In this document: positions 1 through 9,977 of the stretch, in pieces
How positions within the stretch are numbered: the stretch's first letter is position 1
Layout of the letters: the number at the start of each line of letters is the position of its first letter
Source: CAZAMB01 sp964486335
GTDB taxonomy: Bacteria; Planctomycetota; Phycisphaerae; UBA1845
Length of the DNA: 26,217 bases
Assembly (NCBI GenBank): GCA_964486335.1
Contig: CAZAMB010000028.1
Location: forward strand, 1-26,217
Direction of reading: 5' to 3'
Notes under the pieces: model-generated
What the model was told of the DNA's origin: nothing
Seen by the model: only the letters and a program-made list of their open reading frames with translations
Database searches by the model: none
Position numbers and translations under genes: made by a program

Positions 1-66
<66 letters not shown>

Positions 67-300
67 CGAGAGGTCGGGATTGGAACATGATCGGCGATCA
101 TCGTCAACCCTCTCAGATTGGCCGAGGATTCGCCCCATCCACATTTCCGGCGATCGGGATGGCAGCGGCGCATCCTCATCTACAAGCCGTACACTTGGTG
201 AGCTTGCAATCTGCGAATCACGAATGCCTAAACGGAAGCGTTCAAACAATGATGAACGAGACAGGACACTTCGTGCCGAGATCGGTCGCAGAGTTGTCGA
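67..300. other. Intergenic, nothing recognised
   Basis: This stretch lies between the tRNA-Lys gene and the end of the disulfide reductase gene. Short overlapping reading frames are present but have no credible ribosome site or recognisable protein pattern. I see no terminator with a clear U-tract. Confidence 0.5.
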
Positions 301-2784
301 TCAGGGAGCGACCAGAGACGCCCGCGCGGTCGTTGCCGATGCGGCCTCGTCCAATTTTTTCAAGAGATAACTCTTCGTGAGGTTCGTATCCAGAACGATC
401 GGCGCGTCGGGACGACCGGGCGAATAAATGAGGTTCAAGGGAACGCCTGCTCGGCCGAACCGCTGCAATTCGCCGTCAATCGCACTGTCCCAAATGGAAA
501 AGTCGGCCTGAAACGCCTCCGCGCCGAGACTCTTCATTCTCTCCACGACTTCAGGCGTGTCGATGGCGACGAACTTGTTGGCCTTGCAGACCGTGCAATA
601 GGACGCGGTGAAATCCACGAAGACAACTTTTCCGGAACGTACGCTCTCCTCCACCGCGGCTGCAGACCAGGGGCGCCAAACCAATCCGCTGGGCTCGTGC
701 GCCGAGTCTCCGTTGGCGCAGGCTGCAAGAGCTTCCCGCTCGGCCCGCGCCGCGGCCACGGCTTCAGCTAGCGGAAAAATCCCCTCATAGATGACGCCTC
801 CGACGAACACCACCAGTGCGATCGCCGATCCGCGAAGACTCCAGCGCCGCGCTGGACTCATGTCATATCTTACCTGTCCGATGATCCAACACGCGAAGCC
901 CACGAAAATCAGGAAGACCAGCGTCCACTCCAGTCCCTCAGACCCGATCTGCGTCACGAGCGGGTGAAGCAACCAGATCACCATCGCCAGCAGAAGAAAG
1001 CCCATGATCCGTTCAAACGTAATCATCCACGGTCCGGGTTTCGGAAGAAACCCCAGCCAGTTCGGCCGTGCGCCGAGCACCATGTACGGCGACGCCATCC
1101 CCAGACCCATGAACAGGAAAGCCAGCAATGCGGTCTGTTGCGGCTGCTGAGTAGCCCAGCCAAAAGCGCCCGCCACAAAGGGACCCGTGCAGGCAAATCC
1201 CAGAACCGGAGCAAGTGCTCCCTTGCCGAAGGACGCGAGCATTCCTTCTTGAGTGATGTGAGCCTCGAGATTGAGCGCAGAGGACGGTGGTTGCAAGGTA
1301 AAGACGCCCAGCATGCTCAAGCCCATGGCCATGACCACGGCGCCAAGTCCGATGACCGCGGCCGGGATTTGAAGAATGTTGTACCGCCCTTCGGTGAGGA
1401 GTCCCGCCGCAAGGAACCCGAGCAGAATGAAAAACACGAGCACGCCCGCACCGAACGAAAGCGCGAGCGCAAAGGTCCGCCCCTTCGATTGGTGAGCTTG
1501 TTTGACAAAGCCCAGCACCTTGATCGAAAGCAGCGGAAGCACGCACGGCGTCGCGTTGATGAACAATCCGTAAAGAAAGCAAAGGGCCAATTGGCCGACC
1601 AGGCCGTAACGTTTGAGAAGTCCTTCGATTCCACCTGCAGCACTTTCATCAGGCGAACTGCTTGCGGATGCGTCTGATTCCGATGGAAGGGATGTGTCCC
1701 CTCGCTGATGGTCGACCGGATTGGCGACTTCGGTTTCCGGTGCGTCAGCTCCGCTTGGTGACGGATCGGCTGCGGCGGCGACGGCTTCGTTCGCCGGCGC
1801 CACTGAAGCAACCACACCCACCGGCAGCGAGAAGCTCAACGCGTCCGGCGGAAAGCAGTTCCCCGTGTCGGTGCAGGCTTGAAACGCGAAAACACCACCA
1901 ATGCGCAACGGCCCGGGTTCACGCGCCGAATCAATCTCGCCCGGTACGCGAACCGTGATCGTACCCTCGAACTCCGTTAAGTCGCCGAGGTACTTGTCCT
2001 TTCGCGTGATGGGTTGCGGGTAAGTCGCCTTTCCGAAACGGATTCCGGGAATTCGCTCTGTAAACACATCGGCCGCGATCAGGCTCGGCAGCGTCGGACG
2101 ATCGGACTGAATGTGGTTTCCTTTGGCGATCTCAACTTTGAGGGCTAGTTCAAACTTTGAACCCGCCGCAAGCTTGTCCGACGACACGGAAGGCGTAACG
2201 GCGACGATCTTGTGGGTGGCCTTCGGCAGTGCTCGTGAGGCCCGTTTGAAAATCTCCTCGTTGGCGGGTCGCGGTTCACTGCCCGGCGGATCAACGGGAA
2301 GTTCCAGCGATACGTCCGCTTGTTCACGAATGCATTTGTCCGCGCAGATGAGGTAATGCACTTTGCCCATGATTTCGACAGCCGTTGATCCAACTTGCGT
2401 GGGAGGTCGGGCCTCGATCAGCAATACGGGTTCACCTTTGAGGATGTTGGTAACGATGTCGCCAGGACTCACATGCCGCTTGGGAATTGGAAACCGAAAC
2501 TCCGACGTGCTGAACCCTTCGGGAAGCGTCCAGTCAATTGCCGGCGGAAGGCCTGAGTCTCCGCTGTTTTGCCAATAGATATGCCAGCCCGATTCAAGCT
2601 CGAACCGCAAGGCCAGTTCAAATGGCGTTCCGGGCACAACCGCCGCGGCTGAGGAAACCAAGGAGACCTTCGCCTTGCGGGTGGATGACCCATCGGATTC
2701 GTTCGCCTGATCGGCCAACGTCAGAGTCGGACATAGCGCCAAACTTAGCGCCAGAATAGTCAATTGTCTTCGGATTTCGTTCAT
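301..2784 (-). CDS. DsbD/ScsB-like thiol:disulfide interchange protein
   Basis: This is an 827-residue membrane protein predicted to carry reducing power from the cytoplasm to periplasmic thiols. The start is ATG at 2784, which has AAAGGG upstream and begins a signal peptide (residues 1-25). The longer frame to 2958 lacks one. Residues 35-325 form two DsbD-N-like beta domains with Cys pairs C147/C151 (CADKC) and C304/C310. A Ser/Ala/Asp-rich linker (330-385) follows. The membrane core spans about 393-670 and carries the conserved TPC (C414) and ACTGPF (C532) cysteines that relay electrons in DsbD/CcdA. A thioredoxin fold closes the protein, with active site CTVC at 730-733 and a cis-Pro GVPL. 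The two N-terminal beta domains suggest the ScsB/DsbD group rather than plain CcdA. The family call is firm; the substrates cannot be told from sequence. Confidence 0.9.
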   Translation of the reverse strand: MNEIRRQLTILALSLALCPTLTLADQANESDGSSTRKAKVSLVSSAAAVVPGTPFELALRFELESGWHIYWQNSGDSGLPPAIDWTLPEGFSTSEFRFPIPKRHVSPGDIVTNILKGEPVLLIEARPPTQVGSTAVEIMGKVHYLICADKCIREQADVSLELPVDPPGSEPRPANEEIFKRASRALPKATHKIVAVTPSVSSDKLAAGSKFELALKVEIAKGNHIQSDRPTLPSLIAADVFTERIPGIRFGKATYPQPITRKDKYLGDLTEFEGTITVRVPGEIDSAREPGPLRIGGVFAFQACTDTGNCFPPDALSFSLPVGVVASVAPANEAVAAAADPSPSGADAPETEVANPVDHQRGDTSLPSESDASASSSPDESAAGGIEGLLKRYGLVGQLALCFLYGLFINATPCVLPLLSIKVLGFVKQAHQSKGRTFALALSFGAGVLVFFILLGFLAAGLLTEGRYNILQIPAAVIGLGAVVMAMGLSMLGVFTLQPPSSALNLEAHITQEGMLASFGKGALAPVLGFACTGPFVAGAFGWATQQPQQTALLAFLFMGLGMASPYMVLGARPNWLGFLPKPGPWMITFERIMGFLLLAMVIWLLHPLVTQIGSEGLEWTLVFLIFVGFACWIIGQVRYDMSPARRWSLRGSAIALVVFVGGVIYEGIFPLAEAVAAARAEREALAACANGDSAHEPSGLVWRPWSAAAVEESVRSGKVVFVDFTASYCTVCKANKFVAIDTPEVVERMKSLGAEAFQADFSIWDSAIDGELQRFGRAGVPLNLIYSPGRPDAPIVLDTNLTKSYLLKKLDEAASATTARASLVAP

Positions 2785-3613
2785 TCCAACCCTTTCGATC
2801 CATTTCTCAAGCCGCTCGTTACTTCGTTTTACGCTCATCGGACCCCTTGGGTGCGACTGTCTCTCCATCACACAGGATTCGAATCGCCGGTCGCCGCAAT
2901 ACGTCGATTGGTCGGAATCATGGACCATCACCCTTGGCAGTGCAAACCCGCTTGACAAGCTGCCGGGATTGGCTAGCCTCCGGCTTACCGGAAGTTAGTT
3001 TCCGTGGCGATAAATTGATGCTTTAGATTATTGGTTTCATGCGGGATGCATGGAATCGACCAGTGAATCGGACGAACTCGGAGAAAAGGCCGACGACGGA
3101 AGTTGGCGCTAAGGGATTCATCGTTGGGCATGACGCGGTCGCGTTGCACAGTCATTTGGCGCACGGGGTTTCGACTGATTGCAGCGGTTTTTCACTAGTG
3201 CGGTACGCCAAGTCATGTTATTGGTTTTCAGCTTGACGGAATGGACGTAAGAGGATTTTGTGCTTCTAAGGTGCTGCGGGTGCCGTTGAAAAAGGTGACA
3301 GACGTCGGAGCCTGAAACACCGCCTTATTGAAGTACCGTCGCGTCCGTTCGGTTTCGCGGGAATCTTGGGTCTCCAAGGCGCACGAGCAATCGACTGCGA
3401 TTGCCGAGGCGAACCTAAATCTCTCGGTAGTAATGCTTTGAGTGTTTAGGTCCGCGGCCTGCAGGGCACTTCCAACCTCGATCCTCTGAGATTCCACCTC
3501 GTACATCGGGGTTCCGATTTGACTTCCTTTTGATTGGTCCGGCTGGCCGTTGGTTTCGGCCGGTCGCGAAACCGCACCACAGTCGAATTACGCCTGAGGG
3601 TGGATTCTCTGCA
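2785..3613. other. Long divergent intergenic region, no gene seen
   Basis: About 830 nt separate the divergently transcribed disulfide reductase and RNase Y genes. Reading frames here are short and not protein-like. Promoters for both genes should lie inside, but I could not pick a convincing -35/-10 pair. The phrase TTATTGGTTT occurs twice (about 3027 and 3219) with no assigned role. Confidence 0.5.
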
Positions 3614-5230
3614 ATGGAACAGATGATGATCGCGAACCTACTCGCGCAGTCCCAACCACAGGCCGGCGGCGTCGTCATTCAGTTGGTGATCGGGTGTGCC
3701 TTGAGCGCCATTGTCGCGCTCTTGGGCGGCTATCTCGTCATGCGCTGGTTCGCTCGCGCGAAACTTGATGCAGCCAAACTGGAAGCCGATCGCAAGATTA
3801 ATGATGCCAAGGCCGAGGCCGAAGTCATTCGGAAAAAAGCCGAAGTCGACGCGAAAGCCGAGATTCTGGGTGGCCAGGAGCAGCTTCGCAAGGAAGCCGA
3901 CGCCATGCGCGCCGAGTTCAAGGAGACGGAGCGCCGCCTCGCCAAACGCGAGGACAATCTTGAAGCCAAACTCGACACGTTGGTAACCAAGGAAAAAGGA
4001 CTCGATCAACAGGTCAAGAAGCTTCAATCGCGCACCGAGGAGGTGGCCAAGCAAGAGGAAGAATCGGCAAACCTGTTGGCCCGGCGGCGCGAAGAACTCA
4101 TCAAAGTTTCAGGCATGTCGGTGGACGAGGCACGGAGGCTTGTTCTTGAAGAGGTTCGACACGACGCGGAACGGGATGCGGCCATTCTTGTTGAAAAGAC
4201 AGTGACAGCCGCTCGCGACGACGCCGCGCACCGTGCGAGGGAGATTACGCTCACGGCGATCCAGCGTTATGCCGGTGAGCATACGTGTGAGAGTACGGTT
4301 TCGACGGTTGACATTCCCAATGATGAGATGAAGGGTCGGGTCATCGGTCGCGAGGGTCGAAACATCCGCGCTTTCGAAAAAGCGACAGGTGTGGATGTGA
4401 TTGTCGACGACACGCCCGGAGTGGTGGTGGTCAGCGCGTTTGACCCGGTTCGACGCGAAGTGGCTCGCCGAACCCTTGAACGATTGATTCAGGACGGCCG
4501 AATTCACCCCGGGCGCATCGAAGAGCTGATTACTCAGGTTCAGGGAGAGATGGACGAGGAGCTAATCGAGACCGGAAAGAAAGCGGCCGTCGAAACGAGT
4601 ATCGGCGGCTTGCATCGCAAGCAAATCGAATTGCTGGGTCGATTGCGCTATCGAACGAGCTACGGGCAGAATGTCCTTCGTCATAGTGTCGAGGTCGCCT
4701 TCCTTTGCCAGGCGATCGCCGATGAATTGGGACTCGACGGGCGGCTCGCGCGGCGCTGCGGATTGCTGCACGATATCGGCAAAGCCATCGACCACGAAGT
4801 CGAGGGCAGTCATCAGAAGATTGGCGCGGACTTCTGCCGCAAGTTCAACGAGCGTCCCGAGGTGCTCAATGCGATTGAAGGGCACCACGGAGACATCCCA
4901 TCAACCAGCCCTTACACACCGATCGTGATGGCCGCCGATGCGATCAGCGCCGCAAGGCCCGGAGGTCGCCGCGAATCGCTCGAACGCTACGTACAGCGAC
5001 TCCAGCAGCTTGAGGAAATCGCCATGGGACATCAAGGTGTCCGCGAGGCGTTTGCCATTCAGGCCGGGCGAGAGGTTCGAGTCATCGTCGACGCGCGCCG
5101 CGTGGACGACGCCGTCGCCACCCTGATCGCCCAAAAGGTCGCCAAACAAATCGAGGAGCAGATGACCTATCCCGGCGAAATCAAGGTCACCGTTCTTCGT
5201 GAGGTTCGCGCCGTCGCCACGGCGAAATAG
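3614..5230 (+). CDS. rny: Ribonuclease Y
   Basis: This 538-residue membrane-anchored endoribonuclease is expected to initiate mRNA turnover at the inner face of the membrane. The start is ATG at 3614 with a GAGGGTGG purine stretch upstream; a longer frame from 3530 adds 28 residues that are not family-like. The domain order is diagnostic: an N-terminal transmembrane helix (about 20-45), a long charged coiled coil (about 50-215), a KH RNA-binding domain with GRVIGREGRNIR (about 241-252), and an HD phosphohydrolase domain with H357 and the HD pair at 386-387 (LLHDIGKA). The length matches the family (about 520). It stands alone, divergent from the disulfide reductase gene and convergent with the secreted protein gene. 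Confidence 0.96.
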   Translation: MEQMMIANLLAQSQPQAGGVVIQLVIGCALSAIVALLGGYLVMRWFARAKLDAAKLEADRKINDAKAEAEVIRKKAEVDAKAEILGGQEQLRKEADAMRAEFKETERRLAKREDNLEAKLDTLVTKEKGLDQQVKKLQSRTEEVAKQEEESANLLARRREELIKVSGMSVDEARRLVLEEVRHDAERDAAILVEKTVTAARDDAAHRAREITLTAIQRYAGEHTCESTVSTVDIPNDEMKGRVIGREGRNIRAFEKATGVDVIVDDTPGVVVVSAFDPVRREVARRTLERLIQDGRIHPGRIEELITQVQGEMDEELIETGKKAAVETSIGGLHRKQIELLGRLRYRTSYGQNVLRHSVEVAFLCQAIADELGLDGRLARRCGLLHDIGKAIDHEVEGSHQKIGADFCRKFNERPEVLNAIEGHHGDIPSTSPYTPIVMAADAISAARPGGRRESLERYVQRLQQLEEIAMGHQGVREAFAIQAGREVRVIVDARRVDDAVATLIAQKVAKQIEEQMTYPGEIKVTVLREVRAVATAK

Positions 5231-5273
5231 ATTGGGTTGCCTGCTTCAGTTTGGGATCGGAAGACCTGCGTCA

Positions 5274-5297
5274 CAAAAAAGCCTACGGCCGGGCTTG
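5274..5297 (-). terminator. Candidate intrinsic terminator of the secreted protein gene
   Basis: Read on the minus strand, AAGCC (5296-5292) pairs with GGCTT (5283-5279) around an eight-base loop and runs directly into a T tract (5280-5275). It sits about 85 nt past the stop codon of the minus-strand gene ending at 5383. The stem is short, so the strength is uncertain. Confidence 0.5.
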
Positions 5298-5382
5298 GTT
5301 TGCGTCGCTTGCTTTTCGTGATCAGCAAACGGCGATTCTGGACGGAGCGATCCACACTCGGAAGGGCGTCACTACGAGACCA

Positions 5383-6702
5383 TCAGGGGCAGGAGGTCGG
5401 TCCGGGATAGGGATAGGGCAAACGCCTGATGGCGTCCGCCGCGAGCGTGACGTCGACAAAGTTGACATCTTTCAGGACATCCACGACGTTGCCTCGCAAC
5501 TGAACTTGTGTTTTGGAAGGCGAACTGATCAATCCTCGAAAGGCATCGATGATCTGAGCCAGATCAACCATGTCCGGTTGAAGCGGTTGGTCGATTCGCG
5601 CGTACGGGCTGAATACGTCTCCCCATTGCGCGGTACGCAACATCACCGGCGCGGTATAGCATTGCTCGTCGTCCGGTGTGGACTGGCAACTGATGGGCAG
5701 TTGGCGAACCGTGTACTCCGAGCTCGGCAGAACCGCGTCGCCGAATACTTGGATCACTCCCAGTGAACCCCAATCGGTGAAGTAAGGCGCACATTGCAAG
5801 GCCGCGCCCCGAAAAGTCGCGGGTGATGACGTGCGCTCCGGAAAGTCCATCGGCGGTCCCAACCATCGCACCTGACCCTCGAAATCGGAAAAATCGGACA
5901 GTATGCTTCCATTGGGAACAGTAGGTCGGTTCAGGGAAGTCAACGTCACTCGCACCGCGGTCAATTCGCCGGCCGGTTCCGGCTCGAATGCCAGATAGCG
6001 GCACTTTGGTGCAACGGGATCGCCTACCGTGATGATCGCAGGCGCCAACGTTTCAATTGGAATGTTGTTTGACACGGGGACCGTGGCATCCTGCAAGAAC
6101 GTATCACGAGGAGCAAGATTCACGACAAACGTGCCTGAAGCGGCAGGCGGAATGTTGAGCACCAGCGTTCCCGCGTACCGGGAACCACCCAAGTCCTCCA
6201 CGGAGTCGGGAGGCTGCGTCGTCATCCCGTATCGGAACGCCTCCGTCGAGGTGTCCACCGCCGAAATGACGGAATAGCCATATCCAATCCAATCCGGGCG
6301 CGTCGTGGCCTGGAACCCCGCGTCACAAATCGTACCGTTGGACTGTGTGTTTGAGCATCGGGAACCTGCTCCGAACGCGGCGGCACATTGGGCGTGTCCG
6401 GCACTGTTCGACCCTGAGCAGGGCTGAAAAACTGGCCCGATCGACGACGTTGCATTGAGATAACCCGAAGGGTCGATCGCAACTTGAAAAACCTTTAAAT
6501 TGAAAGGCCCCCAATTGGCGATGCGAACTTCAACAAAGACCCTTGTTCCGCCGGATGGAACAAAAATCTCCTGGTTCACGACGGTAAAATCGCCATCCGC
6601 GCGGACAGGTTGCAGGGCGATCGTGGCTCCAGCCCTGACGGGAGCGCAAGCTGATAGAACCGCAAGCAAGATAACGGTGCAGTTCGTCAGTTTTCCAGGC
6701 AT
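5383..6702 (-). CDS. Secreted protein with dockerin-like C-terminus, function unknown
   Basis: This 439-residue exported protein starts at ATG 6702, which has an AAGGGGGAAAT ribosome site; the in-frame upstream ATG at 6732 is less likely. The N-terminus is a signal peptide of about 25 residues containing LSAC (C19), which fits a lipobox, although cleavage after VRAGA by signal peptidase I is also possible. The body is beta-rich with several cysteines and no catalytic motif I recognise. The C-terminal 65 residues (starting near DMVDLAQIIDAF) contain two short D-rich helix-type repeats and end in YPYPGPTSCP. This resembles the dockerin-like tails seen on many planctomycete exported proteins. 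That resemblance is inference from memory. A candidate terminator follows at 5274-5297. Confidence 0.7.
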   Translation of the reverse strand: MPGKLTNCTVILLAVLSACAPVRAGATIALQPVRADGDFTVVNQEIFVPSGGTRVFVEVRIANWGPFNLKVFQVAIDPSGYLNATSSIGPVFQPCSGSNSAGHAQCAAAFGAGSRCSNTQSNGTICDAGFQATTRPDWIGYGYSVISAVDTSTEAFRYGMTTQPPDSVEDLGGSRYAGTLVLNIPPAASGTFVVNLAPRDTFLQDATVPVSNNIPIETLAPAIITVGDPVAPKCRYLAFEPEPAGELTAVRVTLTSLNRPTVPNGSILSDFSDFEGQVRWLGPPMDFPERTSSPATFRGAALQCAPYFTDWGSLGVIQVFGDAVLPSSEYTVRQLPISCQSTPDDEQCYTAPVMLRTAQWGDVFSPYARIDQPLQPDMVDLAQIIDAFRGLISSPSKTQVQLRGNVVDVLKDVNFVDVTLAADAIRRLPYPYPGPTSCP

Positions 6703-6903
6703 ATTTCCCCCTTGGCGTCGAACGGCGGGCACCCCGACAACTTGACCATCATACGCCGAACCCGACCAGGAATCGAGCCCCTACCGAACGTTTAGGAGTT
6801 CCGGCAGTTGCTATCGGACGCGGCGCAAACTATTCCTCCTTTCGGAGCCGATTCTCCCCTGAGTTTTACTCGCCGGCGTTCAGCACCTACTGCCGCACCG
6901 ATG

Positions 6904-8220
6904 CTACTTGCTATGGCGAGCGAGGTTCGCGCACACCAGCTCCTTGTCGTTTCGAGCGAATACGTGCCGGTAGGCAAAAGCCGGGTGGGCCCAGGTCACG
7001 CCGCCACGCTGGCGCAATTGATCCGTGGTCGGATCAATGAGCTTCGCACGACTGAGCTCCTTAAAGCCCTTGGGCGAGAGATCACTGATAATCAGTTCCC
7101 CCTGCTCGTTGAACATCCAGACTTTGTCACCGTTGCGAACGAAGTGGATCGTCGCCCAGCGTTCCTTCGGAACGGCTTCGAGACTCTCCCAGACCCGATC
7201 GCCGGTTTTGGCGTCGAGACACCGTAGCTCGCCGTAACTATCGATTCCGTACACGTGGTCACCGTCCAAAATCGGTGTTGAAATGATGGAGTGCAGGGCA
7301 TCGGTATGCTGCTCGTCCTCGCCCGCGCGCTTCCAGAGCTTCTCAACCGCTGGCCTGGTTGAATCAAGTTTGAGCATGAGGGAGCCGTCGAAAAAGTTGG
7401 TTAGGAACAACCGATCTTTATCGACGACGGGCGATGCAACGCCGATCACCATCTTCACCGGCGGGAACGGATATTTCCAATGCACGTCGCCGTTCTTGGG
7501 GTTCAACCCCACCACGTTATCGCCTGTGTAGGCCACGAGCACGCGCTGACCGGCCTGTTCGATGATCACGGGAGCGGAATAGGAAGCTCGGTCGTCAAGT
7601 GCCCGCCATGCTTCGTATCCATTGGTCTTATCCAGCGCGACAATGCAGGCGTTTTCGCCGCCGATCTGGAGGATCAACAGATTGCCTTCGACGAGCGGGG
7701 CCGCGGCGATGCCCCAGGTCGGCATTCGGATCTTGTATTCGGCGTTAAGGTCTTTTTGCCAGAGAATCTTTCCGCTCCGGGCTTCAAAGGCAAACAGGTG
7801 GCCCATCGCGCCCAACGAGAAGGCCCGCCCTTCATCGATGGTGACGGATGCGCGCGGTCCGGCGTCGTATCCCACGTCGCGATACTCGCAATCGTATTCA
7901 TGCGTCCAGACCTTGTGACCATCTTGAGCATCGAAGCAATGGACCCGCTCGACCTGTTTGGGCGAGACGAGCCGATCGGTGACGAAGACGAATCCGTGCC
8001 AGACGGTCGGACCGCTATAGCCGCTGGCGATGTCGGCCCGCCAGACGAGATCAAGCTGCGGTTTGTCGAATGTCTCGACGACACCGGTTTCAGGCCAGAC
8101 GCCATCGCGATTCGGTCCCCGCCACTGAGGCCAATCGGCCGCATCGGCTCTGTTGCCGACCAAAAGAGAAACGCAAACCGCACCGACCGCGACGACTCTT
8201 TGAAAACTCACAGTCCGCAT
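6904..8220 (-). CDS. Secreted PQQ-like beta-propeller repeat protein
   Basis: This 438-residue protein starts at ATG 8220, preceded by AAGGAG at ideal spacing; an upstream ATG at 8289 is not supported. A signal peptide (1-26, cleavage after ADA) is followed directly by WPQWRGPNRDG, the hallmark start of PQQ-like propellers abundant in planctomycetes. Repeated blades follow the pattern A-x-D-x-x-[NT]-G-x-x-x-W, for example DAQDGHKVWTHEY, EARSGKILWQKDL, DKTNGYEAW and DAKTGDRVWESLE, giving a seven- or eight-bladed fold. Such proteins are often non-enzymatic and lack PQQ ligands; no dehydrogenase active site is evident. The gene lies upstream of the secreted protein gene on the same strand, about 200 nt apart, and immediately downstream of the sigma factor gene. 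Confidence 0.88.
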   Translation of the reverse strand: MRTVSFQRVVAVGAVCVSLLVGNRADAADWPQWRGPNRDGVWPETGVVETFDKPQLDLVWRADIASGYSGPTVWHGFVFVTDRLVSPKQVERVHCFDAQDGHKVWTHEYDCEYRDVGYDAGPRASVTIDEGRAFSLGAMGHLFAFEARSGKILWQKDLNAEYKIRMPTWGIAAAPLVEGNLLILQIGGENACIVALDKTNGYEAWRALDDRASYSAPVIIEQAGQRVLVAYTGDNVVGLNPKNGDVHWKYPFPPVKMVIGVASPVVDKDRLFLTNFFDGSLMLKLDSTRPAVEKLWKRAGEDEQHTDALHSIISTPILDGDHVYGIDSYGELRCLDAKTGDRVWESLEAVPKERWATIHFVRNGDKVWMFNEQGELIISDLSPKGFKELSRAKLIDPTTDQLRQRGGVTWAHPAFAYRHVFARNDKELVCANLARHSK

Positions 8221-8309
8221 GAACCCGCTCCTTCGACAATACCGCCCATTCGGCACGCACATGAGATCGTACTCGGTTGGAGCCGACACTCAACGATTTG
8301 ATTGTGTCA

Positions 8310-9977
8310 CTATTCCGGAAGGGACTCGGCCAATGTCGGGGACATCAACTCACGAAGTCGCGCCAAGGCGCGCCGCTCGATTTGGCGGACACGTTCCTTC
8401 GTCACACCGAATCGCTCGCCAAGCTGCTCGAGCGTTTGTCCGGCGTCGGAGCCGCCTAGGCCGAAGTGGCCCGCCACGATTTCCCGTTCTCGCTCGTCGA
8501 GTTTTTTCAAGCCCTCTGCGATCGCGTCGCGTATGTGTTGGCGATCGGCCGGACTCTGAGATAGCGCGGATTCGTCCCGCGCGGCTTCCAGCAGCCCATC
8601 CTGCCCGGTGACGAAACGATTGAGGTGGTAACGCTGTTCGGGAATCGATCTCGCGAAGTTCTTCATGATCGCCCAAGTGGCGTAAGTGCTGAACTTGTTG
8701 CCGCGCGAAAAATCAAACTTTTCGACCGCTCGCATCAGCGACACGTTGCCGTCGCTGATGACTTCAAAAAGTCCGTTGGACCAGCCGACGTGACGCTTGG
8801 CGATGCTCACGACGAGTCGCAGGTTGGCTCGGGTAATTCGCTGACGAAGCGTCTCGATTTGTGACATCCAACCAGCCAATAAGTCGAACCGACGATCGTC
8901 GAGAGTCTTGTCCTGCATCGTTTTCATCAAGCGAGCGGCCTTGAACTTCATGTAGTTGTACCGACGAAACAGGTCTTGCTCCTGCTCGCGCGAAAGCAGC
9001 GGAGTCAGATACAACGATTGTAGGTAGGGCGGCAAACCGGCGGGTACCCGGGTCGCGGAAATTTCCTCGGCCGCGATCGGTTCATCCACGTCAAGAATCA
9101 TCGCGTCGGCGGTGGGTGCGTCGAAAAGTTCGTTGTGGACGTAATCCAGCGGTGCGACATTCCATCGCGCGAACTGAACGCGTCGAAGCGCGGCCTCCAC
9201 GTCGGTCAAGCCGCACCCGAACGCACGAGCGATCGCCTCGGTCGATTCACCGACTTCACGACATCGCCCGATCGCCTCGTCGCGCTCACTCAGTCCGAAG
9301 CTCCGCCGGACGAAGACGGCCAAGGCCTTGTCGGCTTCGTCGTGGCGGCGGAGCGTGTATCGCACGGTTTCGACCGCACGCCCGGTCTCGGCGGCGATGA
9401 TCCGAGCGGCCGCGTGCAATTTGATTGGCTCTCGAGCGACAATCTCGCGCGCCCTCTGAACGATGGCATCGCGCTCGCCACGACTCAGTTGCCTGAAGGC
9501 CGCGCCGCGCTCGACCAGTCCACGGTGTTGCAGAACAAATCGATCGATGGTTCGCCTGAGAAAGGCAAGGCGGTTGACCCCGTCTTCGCCGTTAACTCGG
9601 ATTCCCATGAGTCCGCGATCGCGCCACCGTCGAACGGTCTTGGTGCTGACCTTGAGTTCCCTGGCGGTCTCCTCATGCGACAACGAAGCTTCGCCCAACT
9701 CCCCGATGCTCAGGCCGCTTTTTCGGCTGAGTGATTCGGCCATGGACGCCAGGTCGCTGATGAGGGCTTGGCCGGGAATGGACGGACCAGTATCTGCGCC
9801 GCGCTTGCGGTACTTGGTAATGTGAAAACAAACCCAATCAAAGGGGTAAGCCTTCTTCGCGTCGATGAGTCCCAACAGATGATCGATGCCGTGTAATTGC
9901 TCGACTCTCAATCGCCGTGGCGACAAAGTCAGCTGGTGAGTCAGATCGGCCAGATCAGTGTTGAAGAACTTCGGCAT
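8310..9977 (-). CDS. Sigma-70 family factor with long HTH-containing N-terminal extension
   Basis: The protein has 555 residues if it starts at ATG 9977 (MPKFFNTDLADL, GAGAAG upstream). In-frame ATGs at 10064 and 10076 would add up to 33 residues of poor quality. The C-terminal part is a sigma factor: region 1.2-like LSREQEQDLFRRYNYMKFKA (from about 329), region 2 with RANLRLVVSIAKRHVG through FSTYATWAIMKNFARS (about 383-443), and region 4 with an HTH ending in VTKERVRQIERRAL (about 493-540). Region 3 is reduced to a short linker. The first 300 residues are not sigma sequence. They include a MerR-like helix-turn-helix (SHEETARELKVSTKTVRRWR, about 100-119) and further helical repeats. This architecture matches planctomycete-specific sigma factors as I remember them. 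The target promoters are unknown. Confidence 0.85.
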   Translation of the reverse strand: MPKFFNTDLADLTHQLTLSPRRLRVEQLHGIDHLLGLIDAKKAYPFDWVCFHITKYRKRGADTGPSIPGQALISDLASMAESLSRKSGLSIGELGEASLSHEETARELKVSTKTVRRWRDRGLMGIRVNGEDGVNRLAFLRRTIDRFVLQHRGLVERGAAFRQLSRGERDAIVQRAREIVAREPIKLHAAARIIAAETGRAVETVRYTLRRHDEADKALAVFVRRSFGLSERDEAIGRCREVGESTEAIARAFGCGLTDVEAALRRVQFARWNVAPLDYVHNELFDAPTADAMILDVDEPIAAEEISATRVPAGLPPYLQSLYLTPLLSREQEQDLFRRYNYMKFKAARLMKTMQDKTLDDRRFDLLAGWMSQIETLRQRITRANLRLVVSIAKRHVGWSNGLFEVISDGNVSLMRAVEKFDFSRGNKFSTYATWAIMKNFARSIPEQRYHLNRFVTGQDGLLEAARDESALSQSPADRQHIRDAIAEGLKKLDEREREIVAGHFGLGGSDAGQTLEQLGERFGVTKERVRQIERRALARLRELMSPTLAESLPE

